Of a stretch of DNA of 64,000 nt, positions 8,156 to 18,446 are shown in pieces (the first letter of the stretch is position 1; the number at the start of each line of letters is the position of its first letter). Below the pieces are notes generated by a model. It was not told where the DNA came from. It saw nothing but the letters and a program-made list of their open reading frames with translations, and did not search any database. The translations under genes and the position numbers were made by a program. This DNA is from Chitinophagales bacterium (GTDB taxonomy: Bacteria > Bacteroidota > Bacteroidia > Chitinophagales > JADIYW01), in the NCBI GenBank assembly GCA_023957245.1, contig JAMLHJ010000001.1, positions 271,273 through 335,272 on the forward strand, written 5' to 3'.

Positions 8156-10186
8156 AGAAACCTTCAAAGCTCCTTCTTCTCTGACATCATAAAAAGGAAC
8201 TTGAGCTTCATTCAATAACCTTTTAAATAATTGGTATTTTTTGAAGTCTAAAGCACCATCTATTACTAAATGCGAGAAATGAAACTTTTTGAGCAATTCA
8301 TCGGTATTCAAAAACAAATCATTACCCAATATCAAATAATCAACTGAAATTGGGTATTCAGAACAAAAATCCTTAAGATTTTGATTTAAAATAAAAAAAG
8401 TAGAATTCCCCACAGTTAAAAGATTAGAATCTTCTTTTGAATAAATAGGCAATTTTTTACTCCATTTATTTACGCCACTTTCTCTCAAATAGCCATTTAA
8501 AGAAAAAACATTCTTTTTAATAATTGAATCATTAATAGATTTATCACTCCAGAGATAATCATGAACAGCAATTACGTGATGACCGGAAACATGAAGAATA
8601 TGAGCTTGAGGATGTGAAGACAAATAATATTGACGAGCAAATGTACCCAACAATGAAATACTAAAAAACAAAGCACTCCAAATCAACCATTTTGCATTCT
8701 TCAAATTATACAACCATTTTCCAAGGAAGAAAATAGAAATACTCAATACCATCACTTGCCATAAATCAAGATAAATATGATTGATATATGAACCTGGCAG
8801 TTTTGACATCCATTGCAAGAAACCATCAAATCCATAATAAATAATAAAATCTAAAATTTTCCCAATAAAAAGATTTACTGAAAAAGGGAGAATCAATGAT
8901 GAAAGCAACAAGAATACTCCACCATAAAGAGCAATTGTTATAGGTAAAAGAATGAAAATATTAGTCAGAATAAAATAAACTGGGAAATTTCCAAAGTAAT
9001 AAAAAGTCAATGGAGTAGTAGCAAATTGAGCACTTATAGACATTGCTGTTGGAGTCCAGAAATAATTTTTCACCCAATTTCTTTTGAAGTAAAAAAGATT
9101 TTGAATAGGTTTCATAAAATAAAAAATTCCCAACATAGCAGCAAATGAAAGCTGAAATCCAATATCCCAAACCAAATAGGGTTGAAACAATAGCAAAATA
9201 AAACCAGATACCAATAATAAATTTACTGAGTTAGATTGGCTATTAATTTTCTTGCCAATATCAACAAACGTGAGCATTATCGCAGCTCTTAATATGGCGG
9301 GACCACCTCCTGTAATAAAAGAAAATACCCAAACTAATAGAATAGCAAAAAAAGTAGAAAACTTCCATCTTCTATACAATGGACGAAGTAATACCAATAA
9401 ACCAACATATAAAATACCTACGTGCATTCCCGAAACAGCTAATACATGCATCACTCCAGTATGCATATATACCTCCATCATATCTGAAGATATTTCATCT
9501 TTGATGCCTAACAATAAAGCTTGAATAGTTAATGAACTTCTTGAAGGAACATACTTCTTATAAACTTCACCACACCATAAAGCTGACTTTTGACACCAAC
9601 GCTGAAAATGAAATAAACCATCAAAAGATTTTATAAAAAACTTACCCTTTTTAATCGAGCACGTCTGATAAATATATTTGTAACCATAATACTTTTTGAC
9701 ATCAAATTGACCTGGGTTGATAGCAGACACCAATGGATGTATATAAGAAGAAGCCCAAATCGTATCACCTGCAAAAATCATTGTATCAGAAATATTGGCA
9801 ACTATTGTATAAGAGCGAGGCAAATTTCCCCCATCTACAGATAGAATATCTAGGTAGCACCTTGTATAATCTTTATGCCTACTGATAGACCTAGACATCA
9901 CTCCTTGAAATGAATAATATCCATCTTTTAAAGGTTGATAGTTCTTTTTAAAAGAATAGTTTAAGCTTCCTGCAAATAATAAAGAAAGCAACAATAAAAA
10001 TCCAGACATGGATATCCAATAAGTCTTTCTAAAAGAAGAACTCATCAAAATCAATCCAGTTGCACCAAAAATAACGACTAATGCTAAATAGAAAACATTA
10101 GAAAAATCAAAATAAAAGGCAAAAAGAATTCCAATCAAAAAACCTATAAATGGTTTAAGCATTGGAATATCGTTATACTGTCCCAT
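8150..10186 (-). CDS. ComEC/Rec2 family competence protein
   Basis: Polytopic membrane protein of 678 residues, related to the DNA-uptake channel ComEC. The order is two or three N-terminal helices, a soluble OB-like domain (about residues 70-210, the DUF4131 region), then the Competence domain with multiple helices (about 220-500), carrying HVLAVSGMHVGILY and TGGGPAILRAAIM, both signatures of the family. The C-terminal soluble part (about 525-678) lies where the metallo-beta-lactamase domain should be, but has no HxHxDH or DVGQGD motif, so it is probably a degenerate, non-nuclease version. Transcribed away from yidC after a 62-base gap; overlaps bioA tail to tail by 6 bases. Its role in natural transformation is inferred. 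Confidence 0.88.
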   Translation of the reverse strand: MGQYNDIPMLKPFIGFLIGILFAFYFDFSNVFYLALVVIFGATGLILMSSSFRKTYWISMSGFLLLLSLLFAGSLNYSFKKNYQPLKDGYYSFQGVMSRSISRHKDYTRCYLDILSVDGGNLPRSYTIVANISDTMIFAGDTIWASSYIHPLVSAINPGQFDVKKYYGYKYIYQTCSIKKGKFFIKSFDGLFHFQRWCQKSALWCGEVYKKYVPSRSSLTIQALLLGIKDEISSDMMEVYMHTGVMHVLAVSGMHVGILYVGLLVLLRPLYRRWKFSTFFAILLVWVFSFITGGGPAILRAAIMLTFVDIGKKINSQSNSVNLLLVSGFILLLFQPYLVWDIGFQLSFAAMLGIFYFMKPIQNLFYFKRNWVKNYFWTPTAMSISAQFATTPLTFYYFGNFPVYFILTNIFILLPITIALYGGVFLLLSSLILPFSVNLFIGKILDFIIYYGFDGFLQWMSKLPGSYINHIYLDLWQVMVLSISIFFLGKWLYNLKNAKWLIWSALFFSISLLGTFARQYYLSSHPQAHILHVSGHHVIAVHDYLWSDKSINDSIIKKNVFSLNGYLRESGVNKWSKKLPIYSKEDSNLLTVGNSTFFILNQNLKDFCSEYPISVDYLILGNDLFLNTDELLKKFHFSHLVIDGALDFKKYQLFKRLLNEAQVPFYDVREEGALKVSL

Positions 10187-10248
10187 TCATTAATTTAAAG
10201 ACAATATAACCAATAAATACTATATTATCGGTTTAGTAAACGACTTAG

Positions 10249-12096
10249 TTACTTCTTCTTTTTATCTTGAATGGCTTTTTGTTGCTCCATCATTTCTTCC
10301 ATTCTTGCCTGCCAAGAAGATTTCTTTTTAGGTTGTTTCTTATTAAATTCAATTTCTGCTCTTAAAGCATCTTCATTAATAAAGAATTTTTTCAGCACAT
10401 AAGTCTGAACAATAGACAAAAAGTTAAACAAGAAATAGTAATAACTCAATGCTGCAGAAAATGAGTTAAACATAAATAAGAACATGATTGGCGTCAAATA
10501 TTGCATCATCTTCATCTGCATAGCCATCATATCATCATTACCTCCAACGCTCATAGATTGCTGACTCATCATTATCTTAGTATATGCAATTGAAGTAATA
10601 GCCATCAATAAGGTAAACAAACTGACATGATCACCATATATTGGAATAGTAAATGGCAAAGTATAGATAGAATCATAATGGGACAAATCAGATGCCCATA
10701 AAAATGGTGCTTGCCTTAACTCTATTGAGTTTGGAAAAAATCTATACATTGCAAAAAGAATAGGCATTTGCAAAAGCATAGGCAGACAACCACCCATAGG
10801 ATTCACACCAGCATTTCTAAATAATTCCATTTGCTTAGCACCTACCATTTGTTTATCATTAGGATACTTCTTTTTCAGCTCATCAATTTCAGGTTTCAAA
10901 ATTTGCATCTTAGTAGTTGAAATCAATTGCTTTCTATTTAAAGGAGCTAATACCAATTTTAAAAGAACTGTAAGTAGGAAAATAATAATACCATAATTCG
11001 AAATAAATTTCCCTAAAATATTGAAAATAGGAATAATCAAAAATTTATTTACCCAACCGAAAATAGCCCATCCTAAAGGAATAATTTCATCCAATCCAAT
11101 TTTTAGACTTCTAAGCTCTGAGTATTTATTAGGGCCTAAATACCACTGCATTCCTAAATCTAAATCTTGACCTCCATTGATAGGTAAAGATAAATCTGCA
11201 GCAGCTCCCTTAACAACATCAACACTCTTTTCATTAATATTCACCTTTACACGAGCACCCTTCTCAAAAGGATGATTCATAGAAATAAAGGTAGTATTGA
11301 AGAATTTTTGTTTAAAACTAACCCATTGGATATCTTGATCTAGAATTTTATCATCATTCTTACTTGTACTCAACTCATCGACATTCTCATCTACTGTTCT
11401 ATAATACAAACTAGAATACATTCTTTCTTCCTTTATACTATTTTCCAATGATGGAAGTTCTTGCCTCCAATTCACATTGATAGACTTATTGGATGAAGCA
11501 ATAAATTGATTTTTATTCTTAGATGTGATTTTAAAATCAATCAAATAATCATTTGCATGAATCACATAAGAATGAACATACTGAGAATTACCTCCTAAAT
11601 TCAATACAAAATCCAATCGAATTGTATCATCACCTGTAATTTTAGCATTAACAGCAGATGTTTCAAAAAATAGCTCACTTGAGTGAATCTCTATATTCTC
11701 TTTATTAAAGAAAGAAAAATCTATTTTATTATCAGTACTATCAAATAATACCAAAGGTAAATGGTCGTGAGTTTTAAAATCTTTTAATGTCACACTAGAT
11801 AATGTTCCACCTTTTGAAGAAAAAACATAAATAGCATGATCGGTTTCTACATTAATCAATTTTGATTCACCTGAAGCAAAAGAAGAAAAACTACCAAAAT
11901 TTTTAACTGGAATAATAGTATCTATAGAATCAACATCTTCTTTATTAGAAACGGTATCCTTATTAACTGATTTTGAAACAGCTTCAACTATAGCCTTTTG
12001 CTTTTCAAGTTTCGCTTGTTCTTTATTGGTGTAAAAAACATATCCGACTGTCATTAAAGCCAGTAAAATAAAACCTGTAATGGTATTTTTATCCAT
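10249..12096 (-). CDS. yidC: Membrane protein insertase YidC
   Basis: Inserts proteins into the inner membrane, alone or with SecYEG. The layout is that of Gram-negative YidC: an N-terminal transmembrane anchor (about residues 5-22), a large periplasmic beta-sandwich domain (about 60-330), then the conserved insertase core (about 350-570) including the block FRNAGVNPMGGCLPMLLQMP and a five-helix arrangement with the hydrophilic-groove arginine expected in KLVLAPLNRKQ. The C-terminal tail is lysine-rich (QPKKKSSWQARMEE onward), as needed for ribosome contact. Length 615 fits the Bacteroidota form. It is probably co-transcribed with comEC. Confidence 0.97.
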   Translation of the reverse strand: MDKNTITGFILLALMTVGYVFYTNKEQAKLEKQKAIVEAVSKSVNKDTVSNKEDVDSIDTIIPVKNFGSFSSFASGESKLINVETDHAIYVFSSKGGTLSSVTLKDFKTHDHLPLVLFDSTDNKIDFSFFNKENIEIHSSELFFETSAVNAKITGDDTIRLDFVLNLGGNSQYVHSYVIHANDYLIDFKITSKNKNQFIASSNKSINVNWRQELPSLENSIKEERMYSSLYYRTVDENVDELSTSKNDDKILDQDIQWVSFKQKFFNTTFISMNHPFEKGARVKVNINEKSVDVVKGAAADLSLPINGGQDLDLGMQWYLGPNKYSELRSLKIGLDEIIPLGWAIFGWVNKFLIIPIFNILGKFISNYGIIIFLLTVLLKLVLAPLNRKQLISTTKMQILKPEIDELKKKYPNDKQMVGAKQMELFRNAGVNPMGGCLPMLLQMPILFAMYRFFPNSIELRQAPFLWASDLSHYDSIYTLPFTIPIYGDHVSLFTLLMAITSIAYTKIMMSQQSMSVGGNDDMMAMQMKMMQYLTPIMFLFMFNSFSAALSYYYFLFNFLSIVQTYVLKKFFINEDALRAEIEFNKKQPKKKSSWQARMEEMMEQQKAIQDKKKK

Positions 12097-12117
12097 TGAT
12101 AATTAATTGTAAACTGA

Positions 12118-12125
12118 CAAAGATA
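12118..12125 (-). promoter_or_regulatory. Candidate -7 promoter element of yidC
   Basis: On the minus strand TATCTTTG matches the Bacteroidota -7 consensus TAnnTTTG exactly and lies 21 bases before the yidC ATG, which would give a leader of about 15 bases. No TTTG is found 19-21 bases further upstream, so only the -7 half is supported. Confidence 0.4.
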
Positions 12126-12248
12126 ATAATTATAGAAGACAGAATAATGATAAACAATAAAGAAGTATTGATTTGTTCATATTAAGAGTAAGCTTTCAAA
12201 GGGATATAGCAATATAAAGAATTCAGAACATTGACACATAACAAATAC

Positions 12249-12284
12249 AAAAAAGGGGCTCACATTTCTGCAAGCCCCTTTTTA
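12249..12284 (-). terminator. Rho-independent terminator after the OmpA-family gene
   Basis: An 11-bp stem (AAAAAGGGGCT against AGCCCCTTTTT, at 12273-12283 and 12250-12260) with a 12-base loop, followed on the minus strand by a T run. It lies 17 bases past the stop codon of the gene that ends at 12301. Confidence 0.88.
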
Positions 12285-12300
12285 TCTACAATACTGTATA

Positions 12301-14067
12301 TTATAATTTACCAGCTTTATATCCTGGGTGTGGAGCAGGAGGATTGCTAGAACCTGTTTCACCATTTTCAGCAGCTCTGAACTCTACTCTGTTATTTTGG
12401 AATTTATCAAAATCACCACCTTCAGATTTGATAGTTTCACCCTCATACTGAATAATAAATCTATCTCTTGAGATTCCGTATTTTTCAACTAGAGTTTCAA
12501 CAGCTTTATTAGCACGTAACCAAGCCAATTGCTCATTATACTTAATGTTTTTAGGGCTTTTAGAAATACCTTTAACAACTACAGTCATGTCAGGATTTTC
12601 TTGTAAAATCTTAGCCACTTGATCCAATTCGCTAAAGTTATTAGTACCAAAACGATCTGGAGCAAAAGGAACGACAGGGAAGATTATTGGAGCTTTACCT
12701 GCTGCTGCTTTAGCATCACAACATTCTTTAGAAGCAAAACCTTCATAAACATTTTTACAATCTACGATTGGTAACAATGGAGAAGAGAATGGTTCTGGAT
12801 CTTCACAATCAGGACATCCATCTCCATCACTATCCAACAATCTACCGTGAGAATCTACTGGACAATCAGCTTTAGTGTTTGGCTCAAGGTCATAGAAATT
12901 ATCTACACCATCATTATCATCATCTTTCAAATGATCTCCAGGAGCTTCATACTTACGCATATAAGTATTTTGAGGATTATCCCACCACATAGGAATAGCT
13001 CTTTTCTCTTTATTGCCTAGGAAGAATGATACTCTACCAGAAACATAGTGATAAGTATCAAAATCTCTAGTTAAGTCTCCTTGGTCAGCCCATCTAACAC
13101 CATCTAACAAATCATCATTAGTAAAAGTTACTCTATGCTCCAATCCTACTGAAACTCTTTTCTTCTTACCTACTAATGCTTCAACACCTAGACCAGCAGT
13201 ACCAGTAAAGTTAGATACTCTACCAAAAATCTGTTCTTCATCTTTATGACCTTCACCTAAAGTTTCATAATCACGACCTCTAGGTCTTGCATTATAAACA
13301 TTATCATAAAGATACTTTCTGACATCTCTTTTTTCACTAGGAGAAATATTAGTTCCTCTTTCACTTCCTGGGTCAAATGCTTCTATATCCTTTTGAATAG
13401 CATTATAGTTATAAACATTTCCATCATCATCCAATGCATCTACCCATGTTTTATAATTCATGATACCACCACCGAAATGTGCATATAAATTAAAACGAGA
13501 TTGTTTACGATGCATCAACATGATATTTGTCAAATTGACCAATACTGACGCGTTCAAGTCTAAGATATCTGTCTTATAGTTATCAAATGCAATACTTACA
13601 CCTGCACCTCTATAATCATTTGCTCCTTTATACGCAGTATTTCTATAAGCAGTATTGGGATCTTGCAAATCACCTCTCAAAGATCTTGGTTCGTAGTTTT
13701 GTCCCCAAGTTCTATAAAAACCAAACTCATAACGAGCTGATAGGATATAGCTAATATTATGTCTAAAGAACAAAGATGTTCCAAAACCACCTACAGAGTG
13801 AACATCTCCACTAACAGAAGCAAGACCACCAGCAACACCAATTGCTAATTGTCTTTTCACTCTAGGTGCATACAAAGTATCACCATTAATATACGCCTCT
13901 AATTGATCTTGATTCTTTTTTTTCACTTGGCTCTTAATTGGCCAATATTCTTCTGGAAGTTTATTATAATTAACTTCAGAACTACTCGTTGTTGAATCTT
14001 GAGCTACAGAAGGCACCACAGTAGCAAAAGACAACAACCCTAAAAGAGTAAATTTTTTCAAACCCAT
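12301..14067 (-). CDS. OmpA family outer membrane protein with TSP3 repeats
   Basis: Secreted, outer-membrane-anchored protein of 588 residues. A signal peptide of about 22 residues ends at PSVAQ. Residues about 60-375 are rich in alternating aromatic strands typical of an outer membrane beta-barrel domain. A calcium-binding thrombospondin type 3 region follows (about 382-425), with aspartate repeats such as DDDNDGVDNF and DSDGDGCPDCEDPEP, then a cysteine-containing linker. The last 125 residues are an OmpA C-terminal domain that binds peptidoglycan non-covalently, with FSELDQVAKIL and NNRVEFR as its edges. It stands alone between a strong promoter and a strong terminator, which fits an abundant structural protein. 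Confidence 0.92.
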   Translation of the reverse strand: MGLKKFTLLGLLSFATVVPSVAQDSTTSSSEVNYNKLPEEYWPIKSQVKKKNQDQLEAYINGDTLYAPRVKRQLAIGVAGGLASVSGDVHSVGGFGTSLFFRHNISYILSARYEFGFYRTWGQNYEPRSLRGDLQDPNTAYRNTAYKGANDYRGAGVSIAFDNYKTDILDLNASVLVNLTNIMLMHRKQSRFNLYAHFGGGIMNYKTWVDALDDDGNVYNYNAIQKDIEAFDPGSERGTNISPSEKRDVRKYLYDNVYNARPRGRDYETLGEGHKDEEQIFGRVSNFTGTAGLGVEALVGKKKRVSVGLEHRVTFTNDDLLDGVRWADQGDLTRDFDTYHYVSGRVSFFLGNKEKRAIPMWWDNPQNTYMRKYEAPGDHLKDDDNDGVDNFYDLEPNTKADCPVDSHGRLLDSDGDGCPDCEDPEPFSSPLLPIVDCKNVYEGFASKECCDAKAAAGKAPIIFPVVPFAPDRFGTNNFSELDQVAKILQENPDMTVVVKGISKSPKNIKYNEQLAWLRANKAVETLVEKYGISRDRFIIQYEGETIKSEGGDFDKFQNNRVEFRAAENGETGSSNPPAPHPGYKAGKL

Positions 14068-14104
14068 AATATACTATTTAATTTTTCCAACAGGTATTAA
14101 TATG

Positions 14105-14137
14105 TAAAGATAAGTCACACAACTTAAAAAATGCAAA
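14105..14137 (-). promoter_or_regulatory. Promoter of the OmpA-family gene
   Basis: On the minus strand a TTTG -33 element (14134-14137) and a TATCTTTA -7 element (14105-14112) are separated by 21 bases, close to the Bacteroidota consensus TTTG-N19-21-TAnnTTTG. The -7 box ends 37 bases before the ATG. Confidence 0.6.
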
Positions 14138-14184
14138 TTTTATTGAAATTCTTTATTAATTATTTATGTTTTTTTTGATTTTCT

Positions 14185-16080
14185 CTAATATGAGCGCACA
14201 TTTCGCCCTTCTATATAGTTCACAAATGCAGTAAGAGCGACTTGAGCACCTCCATCAGTTGGATAATCTCCAGTAAAATACCAATCTCCTAAATGATTTG
14301 GACATGCTTCATGAAGCCCTTCAATAGATTGATATACTACTTCTACCTCTGGAAGAATATGTAATGGAGTAACTATCTCAGCTATTTTCTTTGAAATCTC
14401 CTCTGGTGAGTATAGTGAATAAATTTCTTTCACAAGATTATTCATTTGAGAGACAGGTTTTTCTAACTCTATCTTACATCTCTTATATAAATTTTCTATA
14501 AAATCTAATTGTCCATTCTCTTTCAACAACTCAATATTTGCTTGAAATGCCACAAAAGAACCCATCTTGGACATATCTATTCCATAACAATCTGGAAACC
14601 TAATCTGAGGAGCAGAAGAAACAATAATAATTTTCTTAGGTTGCAATCGGCTTAGCATTGTAAGGATACTTTCTCTCAGTGTAGTTCCTCTGACAATTGA
14701 ATCATCTAACACAACTAAAGTATCTATATCATTCTTCACTATTCCATATGTAACATCGTACACATGATGAACTAAATCATTTCTAGAAGAATCTTCTGTA
14801 ATAAAGGTGCGTAACTTAACATCCTTAACTGCAATCTTTTCAATCCTAGGCAATTTCAATAATTCAGTTTGGAGTTTTTCATTAGTCCATGATTCTTCAG
14901 CAGCTTTTTCAAACTTATATTTTAATGCTTCTTTATTGAGTTCTTCCATCATGCCATAAAACGCTACTTCAGCAGTATTAGGAATGTAAGAAAATACGGT
15001 GTTGTCAAAATCAAAATTGACCTTTTTTAATATCGTAGGAACCAGTTGTTTCCCTAATTGCTTCCTTTCATTATAAATATCTGCATCACTTCCTCTTGAA
15101 AAATAAATCCTTTCAAATGAACAAGATTTTCTTTCTTTCTCTGGAAGACATCTTACATTGGAAACAGTTCCATCTTTCTTGATAATTAAAGCTGTACCAG
15201 GCTCTAACTCTTTAACGTCTGACCTTGAAACATTTAATGAGGTTTGGATAGCTGGTCTCTCTGATGCCACAACAACAATTTCATCATCTTGATAATAATA
15301 TGCAGGTCTTATACCATTCGCATCTCTTAAAACAAATGCATCTCCATGACCCACCATACCTGCCATAACATATCCACCATCAAAATCGTCAGCAGATTCT
15401 TGTAAAATTTTTGCTATATCTAGATTTTGAGCAATAATACTTGTTATCTCTTTATTCCCTAAACCTCTTGATTTATAATAATTAAAAATCTTTTGATTTT
15501 CAACATCTAAAAAATGTCCAATTTTTTCCAAAACAGTCATTGTATCAGACTTCTCTCTTGGGAATTGTCCTAATGTCACCAAATGATCAAATAAATCATT
15601 AACATTAGTCAGGTTGAAATTACCTGCAATAAACAAGGTTCTTGTCATCCAATTATTTGAACGTATTCGAGGGTGGCAATTATGCATACTATTTCCACCA
15701 TGAGTACCATATCGAAGATGCCCTAATAGCAATTCTCCCATAAACTGATATTGCTCTTTAACAATATCCATGTCTTCCAAAGCTTCCTTATCTTCAGGAG
15801 TTAATACAGAAAACTGTGAAAAAATAGACTCAAAAATGTCTTTTATTGCCTGACTTTCCACGCTTCTAATCCTATCATAATATCTATGGCCTGGACTTGA
15901 ATCTAATTTAATACTAGCCAAACCAGCGCCATCCTGACCTCGATTGTGCTGCTTTTCCATGAGAAGATACATTTTGGTTAATCCATAATGTATATCACCA
16001 TATTTTTCTTTGTAATAGGAAAGTGGTTTTAGGAGTCTAATTAATGCAACTCCACATTCGTGTTTAATACTATCGCTCAT
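14185..16080 (-). CDS. Amidophosphoribosyltransferase-like class II glutamine amidotransferase (PurF family)
   Basis: PurF-type enzyme, which makes 5-phosphoribosylamine from PRPP and glutamine in the first step of purine synthesis. C9 in HECGVALIRL is the likely N-terminal nucleophile after removal of a short propeptide, and QHNRGQDGAGLAS matches the glutaminase domain. The phosphoribosyltransferase domain carries the PRPP loop VVLDDSIVRGTTLRESI near residues 455-471. At 631 residues it is longer than classical PurF (about 470-505), with insertions between the halves; this long form is one I associate with Bacteroidota, where a shorter PurF may also exist, so it is safer to call it PurF-like. 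It follows moxR by 21 bases, probably in the same transcript. Confidence 0.85.
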   Translation of the reverse strand: MSDSIKHECGVALIRLLKPLSYYKEKYGDIHYGLTKMYLLMEKQHNRGQDGAGLASIKLDSSPGHRYYDRIRSVESQAIKDIFESIFSQFSVLTPEDKEALEDMDIVKEQYQFMGELLLGHLRYGTHGGNSMHNCHPRIRSNNWMTRTLFIAGNFNLTNVNDLFDHLVTLGQFPREKSDTMTVLEKIGHFLDVENQKIFNYYKSRGLGNKEITSIIAQNLDIAKILQESADDFDGGYVMAGMVGHGDAFVLRDANGIRPAYYYQDDEIVVVASERPAIQTSLNVSRSDVKELEPGTALIIKKDGTVSNVRCLPEKERKSCSFERIYFSRGSDADIYNERKQLGKQLVPTILKKVNFDFDNTVFSYIPNTAEVAFYGMMEELNKEALKYKFEKAAEESWTNEKLQTELLKLPRIEKIAVKDVKLRTFITEDSSRNDLVHHVYDVTYGIVKNDIDTLVVLDDSIVRGTTLRESILTMLSRLQPKKIIIVSSAPQIRFPDCYGIDMSKMGSFVAFQANIELLKENGQLDFIENLYKRCKIELEKPVSQMNNLVKEIYSLYSPEEISKKIAEIVTPLHILPEVEVVYQSIEGLHEACPNHLGDWYFTGDYPTDGGAQVALTAFVNYIEGRNVRSY

Positions 16081-16101
16081 AATGAAAACCTGAGCACTAA
16101 A

Positions 16102-17058
16102 TTACATAATTTTAGAAACGATTTGCTCTAAACTTACATCTTCTGCTTCGGCTTTAAAATTTCTTATTATTCGATGTCTCAAAATTGGAATACAAACAGC
16201 CTTTACATCTTCAATATCTGGTGCAAATTTTCCATGAATTGCAGCATAAGCTTTGGCTGCTAAAACAATTGCTTGAGATGCTCTAGGACCTGCACCCCAA
16301 GAAATATACTCATTGACAATCTGATTGGTATTCTTACTATTGGGTCTAGTAGCTGCAATCAAATTAACAGCATACTGTATCAAATGATCTGTAACAGGGA
16401 TTTTTCTAACTAAATTCTGAAAGGCAATAATTTCATCTTTAGTTAAGATTTTATTGACTTCAATATTATTGGGAGTAGTTGTCTGCTTCACAATTTGATA
16501 TTCTTCCTCAATAGAAGGATAATCTAATTGAATATTGAACATAAATCTATCCAACTGTGCTTCTGGAAGCGGATAAGTTCCTTCTTGTTCTATAGGGTTC
16601 TGTGTTGCTAAAACAAAAAAAGGTAAGTCCAATTTATATTCTACACCTCCAACTGTGACTGTACGCTCCTGCATTGCTTCAAGTAATGCCGCTTGAGTTT
16701 TGGGAGGAGTCCTATTAATTTCATCTGCGAGGATAATATTTGAAAAAATAGGTCCTTTAATAAACTTAAAACTACTTCCTTCTAACATTTCTGTTCCTAT
16801 AATATCAGAAGGCATCAAGTCAGGAGTAAATTGAATTCTCTTATATTTTAAATCTAAAGCTTGAGCAATAGTTTTGACAAGTAATGTTTTTGCAAGTCCA
16901 GGCACACCGACAAGTAAACTATGACTATCACATAATATAGAAAGCAGAACTAACTCTACTGTTTTATCTTGTCCTACAATAACTTTTCCTACTTCATCTT
17001 TAAGAAGTTGGTATTTTTGTTGGAGGATTTGAATACCTTCTACATCATTTTGAAACAT
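16102..17058 (-). CDS. MoxR family AAA+ ATPase
   Basis: Chaperone-like AAA+ ATPase of 318 residues. Walker A is GVPGLAKT (51-58), Walker B is IILADEIN with D112-E113, and a sensor-like block FVLATQNPIEQEGTYPLPEA follows. MoxR proteins often mature metal or von Willebrand-factor-domain partners, usually encoded beside them as DUF58 or VWA proteins. No such partner is adjacent: the neighbours are a parvulin 4 bases upstream and PurF-like 21 bases downstream. Cytoplasmic; client unknown. Confidence 0.93.
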   Translation of the reverse strand: MFQNDVEGIQILQQKYQLLKDEVGKVIVGQDKTVELVLLSILCDSHSLLVGVPGLAKTLLVKTIAQALDLKYKRIQFTPDLMPSDIIGTEMLEGSSFKFIKGPIFSNIILADEINRTPPKTQAALLEAMQERTVTVGGVEYKLDLPFFVLATQNPIEQEGTYPLPEAQLDRFMFNIQLDYPSIEEEYQIVKQTTTPNNIEVNKILTKDEIIAFQNLVRKIPVTDHLIQYAVNLIAATRPNSKNTNQIVNEYISWGAGPRASQAIVLAAKAYAAIHGKFAPDIEDVKAVCIPILRHRIIRNFKAEAEDVSLEQIVSKIM

Positions 17059-17062
17059 AGTC

Positions 17063-18421
17063 TTAATTTGTTTTAGTATTTACCCATTGTTCAAGATTTG
17101 GACAATCTTTATAATCGTCATTGATAAAAAGATAAGATTTTTTAGACCTTCTGTTGACCCAATCTTGAATAATTCGCTGTTCTTTTTCTGATTTAGCTGC
17201 CTCTACAATCTTAGAATAGTCTTGGCTCAAATTAGCTTCATGTGGAGCTACTTTTGAATCAACTCTCGCAAATCTAAATGCATAAGATCCATCTTGAGTC
17301 TGATAAGGTTCTACACTAGAATACTCACCTTCATTCAGACTTTCAATCATTTTATATAAATACGGATCCATTTCTTGAGGATCCATGATAGTTCCTCCAG
17401 TTTCATAATTTAACACTCTCCCGCCATTGTTCTTTGAACTTTCTTCTTCAGAAAACTGTTTGACTGCATCAAAAAACTTCAATTGATTAGCCACAACTTC
17501 TTTTCTGATAGAATCAGCCTTTTCTTTAGCTGCGGTTAAATCTTTATTAGCTGCTTGAACTCTGATAAGGATATGGCTACAATCTACTTGCTCTCCAATT
17601 CTTTTATTCAATTTTATCAAGTGATATCCAAATTGAGTTTTCACAATATCAGATAATTCACCATCTTTCAATTTAAAGGCAGCAGCCTCAAATTCAGGGA
17701 CAAAAGTTCCTCTCGGCATCAATCCCAACTCTCCACCTTCTGGAGCTGAGCCTGGATCTTCAGAATATAGTGTTGCTAATAGTCCAAAATCTTCTCCTTC
17801 TTCAGCTCGTCTTTTTAAATCTAATATTTTATCCAAAGCCAACTTTTGTTGAGCTTCTCCTACATGGGCTTTAATCACAATTTGTGAAACTTCATACTCT
17901 GTATTATAATAAGGGAGACTATCTTTGGGAATTTTATTATAAAAATCTCTTACTTCGGTAGGTGTTACAGAAAGGTTTTCTACAATTTTATTACGCATAC
18001 GTTGAGCCAGCATTTGCTCTTTGATATCATCTCTAAAATCTTCTTTAATAGCTTCAATAGGCTTATTGTAATATTCTTCAAACATTTTCCTGCTACCTAG
18101 CATATTGACATAGTAATTAATCTTCCTATCTAATTCCGCATCTACTTCCTCATCATTGACAACGATACTATCCATAACTGCTTGAGAAGTCATAATCTTA
18201 TTGATAATCAATTGTTCAATCAAATAACATCTTGACTCTCTATTATTTTTCAATTCTTTGGACATCAAATGAATCTGATTTTCAATATCTGAGTGCAAGA
18301 TTATTTTGTCATCTACTATGACTTGAACTTTATCCACTAATATTCCTTCCTTCGACTCATTGGCTTTGATAATCGATGTATAGCTGATAATAAGGGCTGC
18401 TATTAATAATATTTTTTTCAC
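17063..18421 (-). CDS. SurA-like periplasmic peptidylprolyl isomerase (two parvulin domains)
   Basis: Periplasmic chaperone/isomerase of 452 residues. A signal peptide (about 1-20, ending IIKA) is followed by a SurA N-terminal chaperone domain starting VDKVQVIVDDKIILHSDI, the standard SurA opening. Two parvulin domains come next, at about 175-275 (with SEDPGSAPEGGELGLMPRG and FGYHLIKL) and about 278-385 (CSHILIRV, then FSEEESSKNNGGRV). It probably escorts beta-barrel precursors to the outer membrane. The upstream gene is another parvulin protein, and moxR starts 4 bases after its stop, so these genes form a co-directional set. Confidence 0.93.
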   Translation of the reverse strand: MKKILLIAALIISYTSIIKANESKEGILVDKVQVIVDDKIILHSDIENQIHLMSKELKNNRESRCYLIEQLIINKIMTSQAVMDSIVVNDEEVDAELDRKINYYVNMLGSRKMFEEYYNKPIEAIKEDFRDDIKEQMLAQRMRNKIVENLSVTPTEVRDFYNKIPKDSLPYYNTEYEVSQIVIKAHVGEAQQKLALDKILDLKRRAEEGEDFGLLATLYSEDPGSAPEGGELGLMPRGTFVPEFEAAAFKLKDGELSDIVKTQFGYHLIKLNKRIGEQVDCSHILIRVQAANKDLTAAKEKADSIRKEVVANQLKFFDAVKQFSEEESSKNNGGRVLNYETGGTIMDPQEMDPYLYKMIESLNEGEYSSVEPYQTQDGSYAFRFARVDSKVAPHEANLSQDYSKIVEAAKSEKEQRIIQDWVNRRSKKSYLFINDDYKDCPNLEQWVNTKTN

Positions 18422-18446
18422 TATTTACTTTTATTATATAATGGTG

